The translations under genes and the position numbers were made by a program. This document shows, in pieces, positions 33,395-44,751 of a stretch of DNA of 64,000 nucleotides (the first letter of the stretch is position 1; each line of letters opens with the position of its first letter). Under the pieces are notes generated by a model. The model was given only the letters and a program-made list of their open reading frames with translations, was not told where the DNA came from and searched no databases. Where the stretch lies: assembly GCF_017948245.1 (NCBI RefSeq), contig NZ_CP072865.1:3063501-3127500 (forward strand). The letters are read 5' to 3'. The stretch comes from Rhizobium sp. NLR16a (GTDB taxonomy: Bacteria; Pseudomonadota; Alphaproteobacteria; Rhizobiales; Rhizobiaceae).

Positions 33395-34347
33395 CAGAGC
33401 GAGCCTCCCACTTGCGAAACCAGCATGGCGGCCAGCCGGTCGATCATCAAAGCGGAGAATACAGCGAAGAGATAGAAGATCGAGAAGGCGAAGAGCTTCT
33501 TTGCCGGCACCATCTTCAGATCGCCGTCGGGCATGCGCCAGACGGCGATGGAACAGGTGATGAAGATCGTACCGAGCACGGCGGCGACGAGGCCGTAGCC
33601 GAAGCTCGCGAAGCCGAGGACGGACGGCAGCACCGCGCAGATGGCGGTCAGCACCGCATAGGCGACGATCTGATGCTTGGTCACCCGCTCGCCGGCGACG
33701 TTCGGCAGCATCGGCACGCCGACGGCCTCGTAATCGCGCATCTTGAAGAGGGCAAGCGCCCAGAAATGCGCCGGCGTCCAGAGGAAGATGATCAGGAAGA
33801 GAACGGTGCTCTCGATCGTCACCGTATTCGTCACGCAGGCCCAGCCGATCATCGGCGGGAAGGCGCCGGCGGCACCGCCGATGACGATATTCTGCGGCGT
33901 CGAACGCTTCAGCCACATGGTGTAGATGACGGCGTAGAAGAAGATGGTGAAGGCAAGGATGCCGGCCGACAGCCAATTGACGGCAAGGCCGAGAATGACG
34001 ACGGAAAAGCCCGACAGCACCAGACCGAAGGCGAGCGCCTCCGACGGCGCGACGCGGCCGGCCGGGATCGGGCGCTTGGCCGTGCGGCTCATGACGGCGT
34101 CGATATCGGCGTCGTACCACATGTTCAGCGCGCCCGAGGCGCCGGCGCCGACGGCGATGCAGAGGATGGCGATCAGGCCGAGGACGGGGTTGATGTGGCC
34201 CGGGGCCAGCACCAGGCCGGCAAAGGCGGTGAAGACCACGAGCGACATCACCCGCGGCTTCAAGAGCTCGAAATAATCGCGCGCGCTCGCTTCCGACATT
34301 TCGCCGTCCTCTGCAAGCGCCTCGTGATTGTCGATAACCGTCATCAT
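33394..34347 (-). CDS. ctaB: protoheme IX farnesyltransferase (heme O synthase)
   Basis: A 317-residue UbiA-superfamily prenyltransferase that adds a farnesyl group to heme b to make heme O, the precursor of heme a. The first Asp-rich motif is [18 protein letters not shown], about residues 83-100, and several membrane helices follow. It lies between ctaD and the CoxF-like gene, with a strong hairpin in the 62-base gap to ctaD. Confidence 0.96.
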   Translation of the reverse strand: MMTVIDNHEALAEDGEMSEASARDYFELLKPRVMSLVVFTAFAGLVLAPGHINPVLGLIAILCIAVGAGASGALNMWYDADIDAVMSRTAKRPIPAGRVAPSEALAFGLVLSGFSVVILGLAVNWLSAGILAFTIFFYAVIYTMWLKRSTPQNIVIGGAAGAFPPMIGWACVTNTVTIESTVLFLIIFLWTPAHFWALALFKMRDYEAVGVPMLPNVAGERVTKHQIVAYAVLTAICAVLPSVLGFASFGYGLVAAVLGTIFITCSIAVWRMPDGDLKMVPAKKLFAFSIFYLFAVFSALMIDRLAAMLVSQVGGSL

Positions 34348-34367
34348 TCCGTCCTGAATTTACTATG

Positions 34368-34396
34368 CCGGACGCCGTTTCGAATGCGGCGTCCGG
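34368..34396. promoter_or_regulatory. perfect hairpin between ctaD and ctaB
   Basis: Ten-base perfect arms CCGGACGCCG / CGGCGTCCGG with a 9-base loop. In the direction of transcription (minus) no T-run follows, so it is more likely an mRNA processing or stability element than a terminator; it could lower expression of the assembly genes relative to ctaC-ctaD. Confidence 0.6.
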
Positions 34397-34409
34397 TTTT
34401 CCAAGCGCT

Positions 34410-37015
<2,606 letters not shown>

Positions 37016-37351
37016 CTTATTATCTCCCTCGAGCGCTTGACCTGCTAAATCGAACGCAGAATCCTTGCCATCTTCAGCGCTTCAAACCACAGTTTGGCAT
37101 TTGCCGCAACAGGCAGGAGCAATTGTCTATGCGGCATTTTTGCTTAAAGCACAGGCAGGCCGAACGGCAAAACATCCCAAGTTTTTCATCAGCATATGAA
37201 AAATGCCATTTCCGGCCGATCCGACCACCGCACATTATTTGACAGAGGTCCAATTTCTGCCGCAGTCCCCCGGTTTTCACGGGGTGGGGCTTTTCATTTC
37301 CGGTGGGCAGCTTCAACAATAGCCGCAATGATTCGATATCCAGAGGTTTCC
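37016..37351. promoter_or_regulatory. divergent control region of ctaC and the IalB-like gene
   Basis: A gap of 336 bases without a convincing gene, AT-rich in the middle (37120-37240). It must hold the cta operon promoter and that of the IalB-like gene. I see a short inverted TTTTTCAT...ATGAAAAA phrase at ~37182-37203 but no recognisable regulator site. Confidence 0.4.
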
Positions 37352-37984
37352 ATGGGTTTCCGTTCCCTCGCGCGGTCGCTTCTCGTGACTGCCAGCATCG
37401 CGGCCGCAGCGACGACGCCCGTCTTCGCACAGCAACCCGCCCCTTCCCCCGCCCAACCCACCACACCGGCACCGGCCGCCCCTGCCCCGGCGCAGCAGCC
37501 CCCGGCTGCCAACCCGAATATCCAGGTAACGCCCGGCCAGACGCAGCCGCAGGCGCCCGGCACGGTGAAATCCAACCACGGCGCATGGTCGGTTGTTTGC
37601 GACAAGCCGGCCGGTGCGGCGACGGAACAATGCGCGCTGATGCAGAACGTCATCGCCGAGGACCGGCCGGAGGTCGGGCTTTCCGTCGTCGTCTTGAAGA
37701 CGGCCGACCGCAAATCGAAGATCCTGCGCGTGCTGGCGCCGCTCGGCGTGCTCCTGCCGAACGGTCTCGGACTGAATGTCGACGGCAAGGATATCGGCCG
37801 CGCCTACTTCGTCCGCTGCTTCGCCGACGGCTGTTATGCCGAAGTCGTGCTCGAGGACGAACTGCTCAAGACCTTCCGCAGCGGCGCCCAGGCCACCTTC
37901 ATCGTCTTCCAGACCCCGGAAGAAGGGATCGGCATTCCTGTTGATCTCAAGGGTTTCGCCGAAGGTTTTGACGCGCTGCCTTGA
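37352..37984 (+). CDS. invasion-associated locus B (IalB) family periplasmic protein
   Basis: A 210-residue exported protein. It has a signal peptide (residues ~1-27, ending TPVFAQQ), a Pro/Ala/Gln linker, and the IalB domain: HGAWSVVCDKPAGAATEQCALMQ, then LRVLAPLGVLLPNGLGLNVDGKDIGRAYFVRCFADGC with its four cysteines placed as in the family. IalB proteins were named in Bartonella; in free-living rhizobia their role is undefined. The ATG at 37352 gives a clean signal peptide; a longer frame exists upstream. Confidence 0.88.
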   Translation: MGFRSLARSLLVTASIAAAATTPVFAQQPAPSPAQPTTPAPAAPAPAQQPPAANPNIQVTPGQTQPQAPGTVKSNHGAWSVVCDKPAGAATEQCALMQNVIAEDRPEVGLSVVVLKTADRKSKILRVLAPLGVLLPNGLGLNVDGKDIGRAYFVRCFADGCYAEVVLEDELLKTFRSGAQATFIVFQTPEEGIGIPVDLKGFAEGFDALP

Positions 37985-38082
37985 GGGCGGCTGCGGCCTG
38001 TCGCGGGTCCGCCCCTCATCCGCTCAATCCAGCTTCACTTCCGCCGGCGGCCCCGCTCTGGTGAAAGGCTGAATTTTGAGAA

Positions 38083-38098
38083 AACGGACTTTTCCGTT
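38083..38098. promoter_or_regulatory. short inverted repeat upstream of the peroxiredoxin-like gene
   Basis: AACGGA and TCCGTT arms with a four-base spacer, about 170 bases before the start. Possible operator or remnant hairpin; weak. Confidence 0.2.
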
Positions 38099-38266
38099 CA
38101 CGATACGCCGTTTACCGCTTGCCCGCGGGCCAATGTGGGACCATTCTTGGATCGGATCCTGGCGGTGCGGTAAGACAAGAGGTCGGGCCTCGCAACGCTC
38201 AGTCTCGACCTCGAAACACTTAACGTGTCGCCTTTTCTCGACTGATCCCGAGCGAGGAGGTTGTCC

Positions 38267-38908
38267 ATGTCCACGCGCTATGTCGACCATCCGCTAAAAC
38301 CGGGCGACCGGGTGCCGAACGTTGTGTTTGATGCAGTCTCGCGCGAAGGGAAGATCGCGCTTGATGATTTTCGCGGCCGCAGCCCATTGTTGATCGGTTT
38401 GTTTCGAGGCCTGCATTGTCCCTTCTGCCGGCGCCATGTCGCGGCCATGGCATATCTCAACCCGATGCTGCGCGAGAAAGGCGTCCAATCGCTGGCAGTG
38501 GTAAACACCCCGGTCGAACGCGCGCGGCTGTATTTCCGTTACCATCCGATCCCCGGTATTCTTGCGGCTTCCGACCCGATACGGGCTTCGCACCGAGCCT
38601 TCGGCTTACGCGAGGTCGGGATCGACACGGTCATGGCGATACGCATCGATCTGCCGGGCGAATTGCCAGAGCCTATGGGCGTGATGGCGATGGACGATTT
38701 TCTCAACAAGAAGGAAGGATATCAAATTACGGAAGCCGATCAGCAGATGATGACCGCCGACCATGGGCAGCTTGTCGGTCAGTTCCTGATCGACCGCGAG
38801 GGCATCGTCCGCTGGAGCTTCACTGAAGTTCTGGAGGCCGGGCTGCAAACGTTCAAGGCTCCGAATTCCCGGGAATTGATGTCGGCAGCTTCGCAAGTCG
38901 CACATTGA
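38267..38908 (+). CDS. AhpC/TSA-like peroxiredoxin family protein
   Basis: A 213-residue thioredoxin-fold protein. The active-site region is FRGLHCPFCRRHVAAM, a CxxC as in thioredoxin-like peroxiredoxins. The start (PLKPGDRVPNVVFDAVSREGKIALDDFRGR) follows the AhpC/TSA pattern, and the end FLIDREGIVRWSF is the usual last strand. I take the ATG at 38267, seven bases after GAGGAGG; a TTG two codons earlier is possible. Likely a thiol peroxidase or disulfide reductase; the partner is unknown. Confidence 0.85.
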   Translation: MSTRYVDHPLKPGDRVPNVVFDAVSREGKIALDDFRGRSPLLIGLFRGLHCPFCRRHVAAMAYLNPMLREKGVQSLAVVNTPVERARLYFRYHPIPGILAASDPIRASHRAFGLREVGIDTVMAIRIDLPGELPEPMGVMAMDDFLNKKEGYQITEADQQMMTADHGQLVGQFLIDREGIVRWSFTEVLEAGLQTFKAPNSRELMSAASQVAH

Positions 38909-39107
38909 CGACAAAAAATCGCTCGACGCCCCGACGGGTGGTCAGCGTCGTCTACCCCGCGCAGAGCGATCAACCGTTTGCATCGCTTCGAGGCGCGTCC
39001 CACCTCCCGAGACAAAGAATATTCGCCGCGAGGGCTTCACTCCTTGTTATATGGAGCCCTATCTAGGGGATAAGTGCATTCCCGAACATGCCCATTGGAG
39101 CCAGACC

Positions 39108-40523
39108 ATGACCACCGATCTCCTGACGCTTTTCGATGCCGACGAAGCCACAATGCGCGGCCTTGTCGCCGAGGCGCTCGCCGGCGCCGATGACGGCGAA
39201 CTGTTCGTCGAGCATGCGCAGGCCGAAGCGCTGACCTTCGACAATGGCCGGCTGAAGGGCGGCAGTTTCAACACCGAACAGGGTTTCGGGCTTCGCGCCG
39301 TTGCCGGCGAAGCGGTGGGTTATGCCCATGCCGGCGATCTCTCGGTGGCGGCGCTGAAGCGGGCGGCCGATGCGGTCGGCGCGGTGACGCGCGGCTATTC
39401 CGGCACCTACGCCGCCGCTCCCCAGGGCACCAACAAGAAATTCTACGGCGACCAGAACCCGATCGGCCAGCCGAGCTTCGAGGAGAAGGTCAAGGTCCTG
39501 CAGGACATCGACGCCTATCTCAGAGGCAAGGACGACAAGGTCCGGCAGGTCACCGCCTCGGTCGCCGCGAGCTGGCAGGTGGTCGACATCCTGCGCGCCG
39601 ACGGCCACCGCGTGCGCGACATAAGACCGATGACCCGCATCAACATTTCCGTCGTGGTCGGTGAAGGCGAGCGGCAGGAGAGCGGTTCCTACGGCAGCGG
39701 CGGGCGCATCGGCTTCGGCGATTTCATTGCCGAGGGCAGCTGGCAGTACGGCGCCGACGAGGCGCTGCGCCAGGCGCTCGTCAATCTGGAAGCGATCGAC
39801 GCGCCCGCCGGCACGATGGATGTCGTTCTCGGCTCCGGCTGGCCGGGCGTCATGCTGCACGAGGCGGTCGGCCACGGGCTGGAAGGGGATTTCAACCGCA
39901 AGAAGACCTCGGCCTTTTCAGGGCTTCTCGGCCAGATCGTTGCCGCGCCCGGCGTCACCGTCGTCGACGACGGCACGATCGACAACCGCCGCGGCTCGAT
40001 CACCATCGACGACGAGGGTACACCGTCGGGCTACAACGTGCTGATCGAGAACGGCAAGCTCGTCGGCTATATGCAGGACCGGCAGAACGCCCGGCTGATG
40101 GGCATGGCGCCCACCGGCAACGGCCGCCGCCAGGGCTATGCCCACGTGCCGATGCCGCGCATGACCAACACCTATATGCTCGGCGGCGACAAGACTCCGG
40201 AAGAAATCATCGCCTCGGTGAAGAAGGGCGTCTATGCCGTCTCCTTTGGCGGCGGCCAGGTCGACATCACCTCCGGCAAATTCGTCTTCGGTTGCACCGA
40301 GGCCTATCTGATCGAAAACGGCAAGATCGGCGCGCCGATCAAGGGGGCGATGCTGATCGGCAACGGCCCGGATGCGATGAAGCGGGTGTCAATGATCGGC
40401 AACGACATGAAGCTCGATACCGGCATCGGCAATTGCGGCAAGGCCGGCCAATGGGTTCCGGTCGGCGTCGGCCAGCCGCATCTGCGCATGGATCAGGTCA
40501 CCGTCGGCGGCACCCAGGCCTGA
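39108..40523 (+). CDS. tldD: metalloprotease TldD
   Basis: A 471-residue member of the TldD/PmbA family, which together cut small modified peptides and antitoxins in the cytoplasm. The zinc motif HEAVGH lies near residue 250 in VMLHEAVGHGLEGD, followed by the conserved FNRKKTSAFSG and the C-terminal GKFVFGCTEAYLIENGKIGAPIKG block. The ATG at 39108 has GGAG seven bases away; a longer frame upstream lacks support. PmbA is not in this window. Confidence 0.95.
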   Translation: MTTDLLTLFDADEATMRGLVAEALAGADDGELFVEHAQAEALTFDNGRLKGGSFNTEQGFGLRAVAGEAVGYAHAGDLSVAALKRAADAVGAVTRGYSGTYAAAPQGTNKKFYGDQNPIGQPSFEEKVKVLQDIDAYLRGKDDKVRQVTASVAASWQVVDILRADGHRVRDIRPMTRINISVVVGEGERQESGSYGSGGRIGFGDFIAEGSWQYGADEALRQALVNLEAIDAPAGTMDVVLGSGWPGVMLHEAVGHGLEGDFNRKKTSAFSGLLGQIVAAPGVTVVDDGTIDNRRGSITIDDEGTPSGYNVLIENGKLVGYMQDRQNARLMGMAPTGNGRRQGYAHVPMPRMTNTYMLGGDKTPEEIIASVKKGVYAVSFGGGQVDITSGKFVFGCTEAYLIENGKIGAPIKGAMLIGNGPDAMKRVSMIGNDMKLDTGIGNCGKAGQWVPVGVGQPHLRMDQVTVGGTQA

Positions 40524-40537
40524 GGCGGGAGGATCTG

Positions 40538-41029
40538 ATGGGAGAGATCGAAATCAGAGCCTTTGCCGAAGGCGATGCCGATGACGTGCTGTCGGTGATC
40601 CTGCCGATCCAGCGCGAGGAGTTCGGCATCGATATCACTGCCGATGCGCAGCCCGATCTCCGGGTCATCCCGGATTTCTACCAGTCCGGCAAAGGTCAGT
40701 TCTGGGTCGCCGTCAAGGACGGCGCCATCGTCGGCACCCTTGGGCTGAAGGACATCGGCAACAATCAGGCGGCGCTGCGCAAGATGTTCGTCGCCGCCGA
40801 GGTGCGCGGCCGCGAGCACGGCGTGGCGGCGCGGCTTCTCGAGCGCCTGTTCGACCACGCCAGAGATGCCGGCCTCACCGACATCTTCCTCGGCACGACG
40901 GACAAGTTCGTCGCCGCCCAGCGCTTCTACGAAAAGAACGGCTTTACCGAAATCGCCAAGAGCGCCCTGCCCCGCTCCTTCCCGCTGATGGCGGTGGACA
41001 GCAAGTTTTACCGGTACAAGGTCGGCTGA
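40538..41029 (+). CDS. GNAT family N-acetyltransferase
   Basis: A 163-residue acetyltransferase: IEIRAFAEGDADDVLSVIL start, FWVAVKDGAIVGTLGLKDIG, the acetyl-CoA segment LRKMFVAAEVRGREHGVAARLLE, and the late AAQRFYEKNGFTEI motif. It lies 14 bases after tldD behind a GGGAGG site, so it is probably on the same transcript. Substrate unknown. Confidence 0.9.
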   Translation: MGEIEIRAFAEGDADDVLSVILPIQREEFGIDITADAQPDLRVIPDFYQSGKGQFWVAVKDGAIVGTLGLKDIGNNQAALRKMFVAAEVRGREHGVAARLLERLFDHARDAGLTDIFLGTTDKFVAAQRFYEKNGFTEIAKSALPRSFPLMAVDSKFYRYKVG

Positions 41030-41088
41030 CCGCCGATGGCGGAAAGGGTTCAGCTGTCGGCAACGGCCATGTCCCTGTCGCGGCACAA

Positions 41089-41106
41089 CTGTCATAAATC
41101 TGTCAC
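41089..41106 (+). promoter_or_regulatory. Pho box upstream of the DUF47-pit operon
   Basis: CTGTCATAAATCTGTCAC: two CTGTCA repeats with 11-base periodicity, matching the PhoB box form. In Sinorhizobium meliloti the homologous orfA-pit operon is repressed by PhoB under phosphate limitation; the same control is inferred here. Confidence 0.8.
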
Positions 41107-41192
41107 AAACCGAAATTCGGCCCTATCTCTTCAACGGGATAGGGTTTAGGACGGCTCGTCGTCATAGCGCAGACCAGGATTGCGAGGTGTTC

Positions 41193-41834
41193 ATGCTGGG
41201 TTGGTTTCGAAAGTTGATGCCGCGCGAAGACCGGTTCTTCGTCCTTTTCGAACAACATTCCAGAACGATCGTCGACGCCGCACAGGCTCTGGACAGGTTG
41301 CTGTCGGGAATGGAGATCGAGCATCAATGCGAAACGATCGTGCGGTTGGAAGATCAGGCCGACGATATAACGCGCGAAGTCATGCTGGCCGTCCGGCGGA
41401 GTTTCATCACACCTTTCGATCGTGGCGACATCAAGGATCTCATCCAATCCATGGATGATGCGATCGACATGATGCACAAAACCGTCAAAACCATCCGGCT
41501 CTTCGAGCAGACCAGCTTCGATCCACGGATGCAGGAAATGGGCAAGACCGTTGTGGAAGCTGCCAATCTCATTGCCGAGGCCATTCCCTTGCTTGATCGC
41601 ATCAGCGCCAATGCGCCGCGGCTTTCTGCCATCGTCGAGCAGGTCACGCAGGTGGAAGGGCGCTCCGACGAGTTGCACGAGCAGGGGCTCAAGGATCTGT
41701 TTCGCCGGCACGGCGCCGGCAATGCGATGGCCTATATGATCGGCAGCGAGATCTACGGCGAGCTGGAGAAGGTGGTCGACCGTTTCGAGGACGTCGCCAA
41801 CGAGATCAGCGGCATCGTGATCGAGAATGTCTGA
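41193..41834 (+). CDS. DUF47 (PhoU-like) protein, Pit accessory
   Basis: A 213-residue helical protein of the DUF47/PhoU-like family: LGWFRKLMPREDRFFVLFEQHS start, then HQCETIVRLEDQADDITREVM, RRSFITPFDRGDIKDLIQSMDDAID, and EIYGELEKVVDRFEDVANEISGIV. In rhizobia this is the orfA partner of the Pit transporter and is thought to modulate it. I take the ATG at 41193; a GTG six bases upstream is in frame. The stop shares a base with the pit start (TGATG). Confidence 0.92.
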   Translation: MLGWFRKLMPREDRFFVLFEQHSRTIVDAAQALDRLLSGMEIEHQCETIVRLEDQADDITREVMLAVRRSFITPFDRGDIKDLIQSMDDAIDMMHKTVKTIRLFEQTSFDPRMQEMGKTVVEAANLIAEAIPLLDRISANAPRLSAIVEQVTQVEGRSDELHEQGLKDLFRRHGAGNAMAYMIGSEIYGELEKVVDRFEDVANEISGIVIENV

Positions 41835-42847
41835 TGGAAGCCGCCCTCGCTCTTCCGCTTCTTGTCGGCCTGATCGGCGTCGCACTGCTGTTCGATTTTC
41901 TCAATGGTCTGCATGATGCGGCCAACTCGATCGCGACAATCGTCTCGACACGGGTCCTGAGGCCGCAATATGCGGTCTTCTGGGCGGCATTCTTCAATTT
42001 CATCGCCTTCCTGTTCTTCGGCCTGCATGTGGCCGAGACGCTCGGGACCGGCATCATCGACCCGGCGATCGTCACGCCGCAGGTGATTTTCGCGGCCCTG
42101 ATCGGCGCCATCGTCTGGAATGTCGTGACCTGGGTCTTCGGCATTCCCTCCAGTTCATCCCATGCTCTGGTCGGCGGGCTGGTCGGTGCGGGCCTTGCCA
42201 AAACGGGGTTGAGCTCGATCGTCTGGAGCGGTCTTCTCAAGACCGTCTCCGCCATCGTCATGTCGCCGATGATCGGTTTTCTCCTGGCATTGTTCCTCAT
42301 CCTGGCGGTGACCTGGACATTCATCCGGCAGACGCCTTTTGCCGTCGACCGATCCTTCCGTTTCCTGCAATTCGTGTCGGCGTCGCTCTATTCGCTCGGC
42401 CACGGCGGCAATGACGCCCAGAAGACCATGGGCATCATTGCCGTGCTTCTCTATTCGCAGGGTTACCTCGGCGGCAGCTTCCACGTGCCGCTCTGGGTGG
42501 TGATTTCATGCCAGGCAGCGATGGCGCTCGGCACCTTGTTCGGCGGCTGGCGCATCGTCCATACGATGGGCTCGAAGATCACCAGGCTCAATCCGATGCA
42601 GGGATTCTGCGCCGAAACGGGCGGCGCCTTGACGCTGTTCGGCGCCACCTGGCTCGGTATCCCCGTCTCGACCACCCATACCATTACCGGCGCCATCATC
42701 GGCGTCGGCGCCGCCCGGCGCGTGTCCGCCGTCAGGTGGGGGCTAGCCGGCAACATCGTCATCGCATGGATCATCACCCTGCCGGCAGCGGCAATGATTT
42801 CGGCAGTTTCGTTCTGGCTGGTGACCGGCTTGAGCAAAATCTTCTGA
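41834..42847 (+). CDS. pit: low-affinity inorganic phosphate transporter
   Basis: A 337-residue Pit-family membrane transporter. The two signature copies are visible: FDFLNGLHDAANSIATIVSTRVL near the N-terminus and SLGHGGNDAQKTMGIIAV in the second half, plus GIPSSSSHALVGGLVGAG and GIPVSTTHTITGAIIGVG. It imports metal-phosphate with protons when phosphate is abundant. It is translationally coupled to the DUF47 gene and placed under the Pho box. Confidence 0.96.
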   Translation: MEAALALPLLVGLIGVALLFDFLNGLHDAANSIATIVSTRVLRPQYAVFWAAFFNFIAFLFFGLHVAETLGTGIIDPAIVTPQVIFAALIGAIVWNVVTWVFGIPSSSSHALVGGLVGAGLAKTGLSSIVWSGLLKTVSAIVMSPMIGFLLALFLILAVTWTFIRQTPFAVDRSFRFLQFVSASLYSLGHGGNDAQKTMGIIAVLLYSQGYLGGSFHVPLWVVISCQAAMALGTLFGGWRIVHTMGSKITRLNPMQGFCAETGGALTLFGATWLGIPVSTTHTITGAIIGVGAARRVSAVRWGLAGNIVIAWIITLPAAAMISAVSFWLVTGLSKIF

Positions 42848-42863
42848 TGTCGCTCCCGATTTC

Positions 42864-43169
42864 TTACCAGCTCGGCTGAAACCGCCACTTCCGTTCGATC
42901 GCGGCGGCGAGGTCGATGTCGTTACGGCGAGCAAACAGCATGAGGTGACCAAGCAGGTCGGCCGTCTCGTCGGCGAGCTCGCGCCTGATGTCCTCAGGGG
43001 AGCGGCCCTTGGCACGGCCGCGGCCGGTCAGGCGGTTCCATGCCTGGGTCAGTTCACCCATCTCCTCCTGCAGCTTCAACAGAAACCAGTCGGCGTCGCG
43101 CTCGATGCCGCTCTCGGCGACATGGGCGGAGGAAGCGGCTTCGAACTGGTCGGCAAGACGGCGCAGCAT
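42864..43169 (-). CDS. MazG-like nucleotide pyrophosphohydrolase family protein
   Basis: A 101-residue all-alpha NTP pyrophosphatase-type protein: LLKLQEEMGELTQAWNRLTGRG provides the first ExxE pair and RRELADETADLLGHLMLFARRNDIDL the second (ExxD), the Mg-binding layout of MazG/dUTPase-like enzymes. The ATG at 43167-43169 has AGGAG nearby. It may clean up non-canonical nucleotides; the substrate is not determined. It is convergent with pit. Confidence 0.85.
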   Translation of the reverse strand: MLRRLADQFEAASSAHVAESGIERDADWFLLKLQEEMGELTQAWNRLTGRGRAKGRSPEDIRRELADETADLLGHLMLFARRNDIDLAAAIERKWRFQPSW

Positions 43170-43250
43170 CAATGTTCTCCTTTTGTTTATGGAGGAGACG
43201 CTGATTCCCGCTGCTTGTCCAGAGCGCACTGCCTCAGTGGGGCGTTGCGA

Positions 43251-44534
43251 TCAGCCGCGGTCCGGGAGCAGCATGCAGTCATAGGAGCGCTGCTTCAGCG
43301 CATCGCAGGCTGAGGCGGCGTCCTCCCTGCTGGCGAAGCCGACGAAGCGGGCGCGATAGATCCTATTGGCCCCCTGCCCGACCGCTTCGGTATAGGGCGA
43401 GGCGGAAACGAGCGGCGCGCCGCCTTCCGACTGCGCCTGGGCAAGAAGCGCCCGCGCCGCATCGGCGCTCGGGGCGGCCGAGATCTGGATCTGCCAGTCG
43501 CCGTCGGCCTTTTTCGCCGCGGTCTTCGATGTCTTGCCGGCGTTCAGGATTTCGTCCATCGCGACCGGGCGCTCCAGCGGCACGACGGCGTCATCGGCAT
43601 AGGCCAGGCTCTTTGCCGTGAGATCGTCGGCCGGACGCGGCGCGTTCGCCGGCACCGGAACGTCGGAAGAATCGGCGGCGGAAGCCACTTCGACCGGCTC
43701 CCTGGCGCCGACGCTCGCCACCAGCCTTGCGCCGCCTGACGACGAAGCGCGGCCGAGATAGCGGTCGAGCAGCGCTTCCATCCTGGCGTCGCGGCTGCGG
43801 GCGGTGCGGCCGCCGAGCACCACGCCGACGACGCGGCGGTTGCCGTCTCTGACGGCGCTGACGAGGTTGAAGCCGGAGGCGTTGGTATAACCGGTCTTGA
43901 TGCCATCCATGCCCTGGTAGCGGTACATGAGATTGTTGTGGCCGCGCACGGTCTTGCCGCGGAAACTGAAGCTTGCCATCGAGAACAGGCGGTATTCGTT
44001 GGGGTAATTCTTCATCAGCGCCACGGCGAGCGTCGACATGTCGCGCGCCGTCGTCACCTGGCGGCTGTTCGGCAGGCCCGATGCGTTGACGAAGACGGTC
44101 CGGCTCATGCCGAGCTGGCGGGCCTTGGCCGTCATCATCCGGGCAAAGCCGCTCTCCGAGCCGCCGAGCGTCTCGCCGATCGCGGCAGCGGCGTCATTGG
44201 CGGATTTGACGATCATGCCGTAGACCGCCTCGCGCACCGTGATGGTGCCGCCCGCCTTGACGCCGAGCTTGGTCGGCGGCCGCGCGGCAGCGTATCTCGA
44301 CATTTTGATCGGCGTATCCCAGGCGATCTTGCCGCGTTTCAGCGCCTCGAAGGTGAGATAGAGCGTCATCATCTTCGTCAGCGAGGCCGGATGGTTGAGC
44401 GTGTCGGCGTTTTCGGACGCCAGTACCTTGCCGGTGCGGGCATCAAGGATCAGCGAGGCGCTGCCGGCAAGAGCCGCAAGCGGCGCCGAAACGGCAAGCG
44501 TCACGGTCAAAACAGCCGCCAAAAGCTTTCTCAT
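43251..44534 (-). CDS. D-alanyl-D-alanine carboxypeptidase (PBP5/6 type) with SPOR domain
   Basis: A 427-residue periplasmic penicillin-binding protein. It has a signal peptide (ending PLAALAG), a serine DD-peptidase domain with S51-L-T-K54, the SAN motif in VKSANDAAAAIGE and KTG in GIKTGYTNASG, then a linker, and a C-terminal SPOR domain (about residues 345-427, beginning DWQIQISAAPSADAARALL) that targets denuded septal peptidoglycan. It trims the terminal D-Ala from cell-wall pentapeptides. The ATG at 44532-44534 gives the signal peptide directly. Confidence 0.94.
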   Translation of the reverse strand: MRKLLAAVLTVTLAVSAPLAALAGSASLILDARTGKVLASENADTLNHPASLTKMMTLYLTFEALKRGKIAWDTPIKMSRYAAARPPTKLGVKAGGTITVREAVYGMIVKSANDAAAAIGETLGGSESGFARMMTAKARQLGMSRTVFVNASGLPNSRQVTTARDMSTLAVALMKNYPNEYRLFSMASFSFRGKTVRGHNNLMYRYQGMDGIKTGYTNASGFNLVSAVRDGNRRVVGVVLGGRTARSRDARMEALLDRYLGRASSSGGARLVASVGAREPVEVASAADSSDVPVPANAPRPADDLTAKSLAYADDAVVPLERPVAMDEILNAGKTSKTAAKKADGDWQIQISAAPSADAARALLAQAQSEGGAPLVSASPYTEAVGQGANRIYRARFVGFASREDAASACDALKQRSYDCMLLPDRG

Positions 44535-44751
44535 GGAGTTCCCCCTGATGCGCTGGCTCTCGATCGGGCCGGCCATGTCTCGCAATGTGACAGAAGCCGC
44601 AAGTTTGGCGCGACTTTGCGGCAACGCCTACCATTTTTCTAGTCTTTTCATCGTCTTGGTTAACAGAAAACGAAAGAAGCTGTGCGAAACCGGGATTCAG
44701 CAAGGCTTAAGCTGCGGTTGCTAGGTTGCCGCAAAAGGCAATGGGCGGCGC

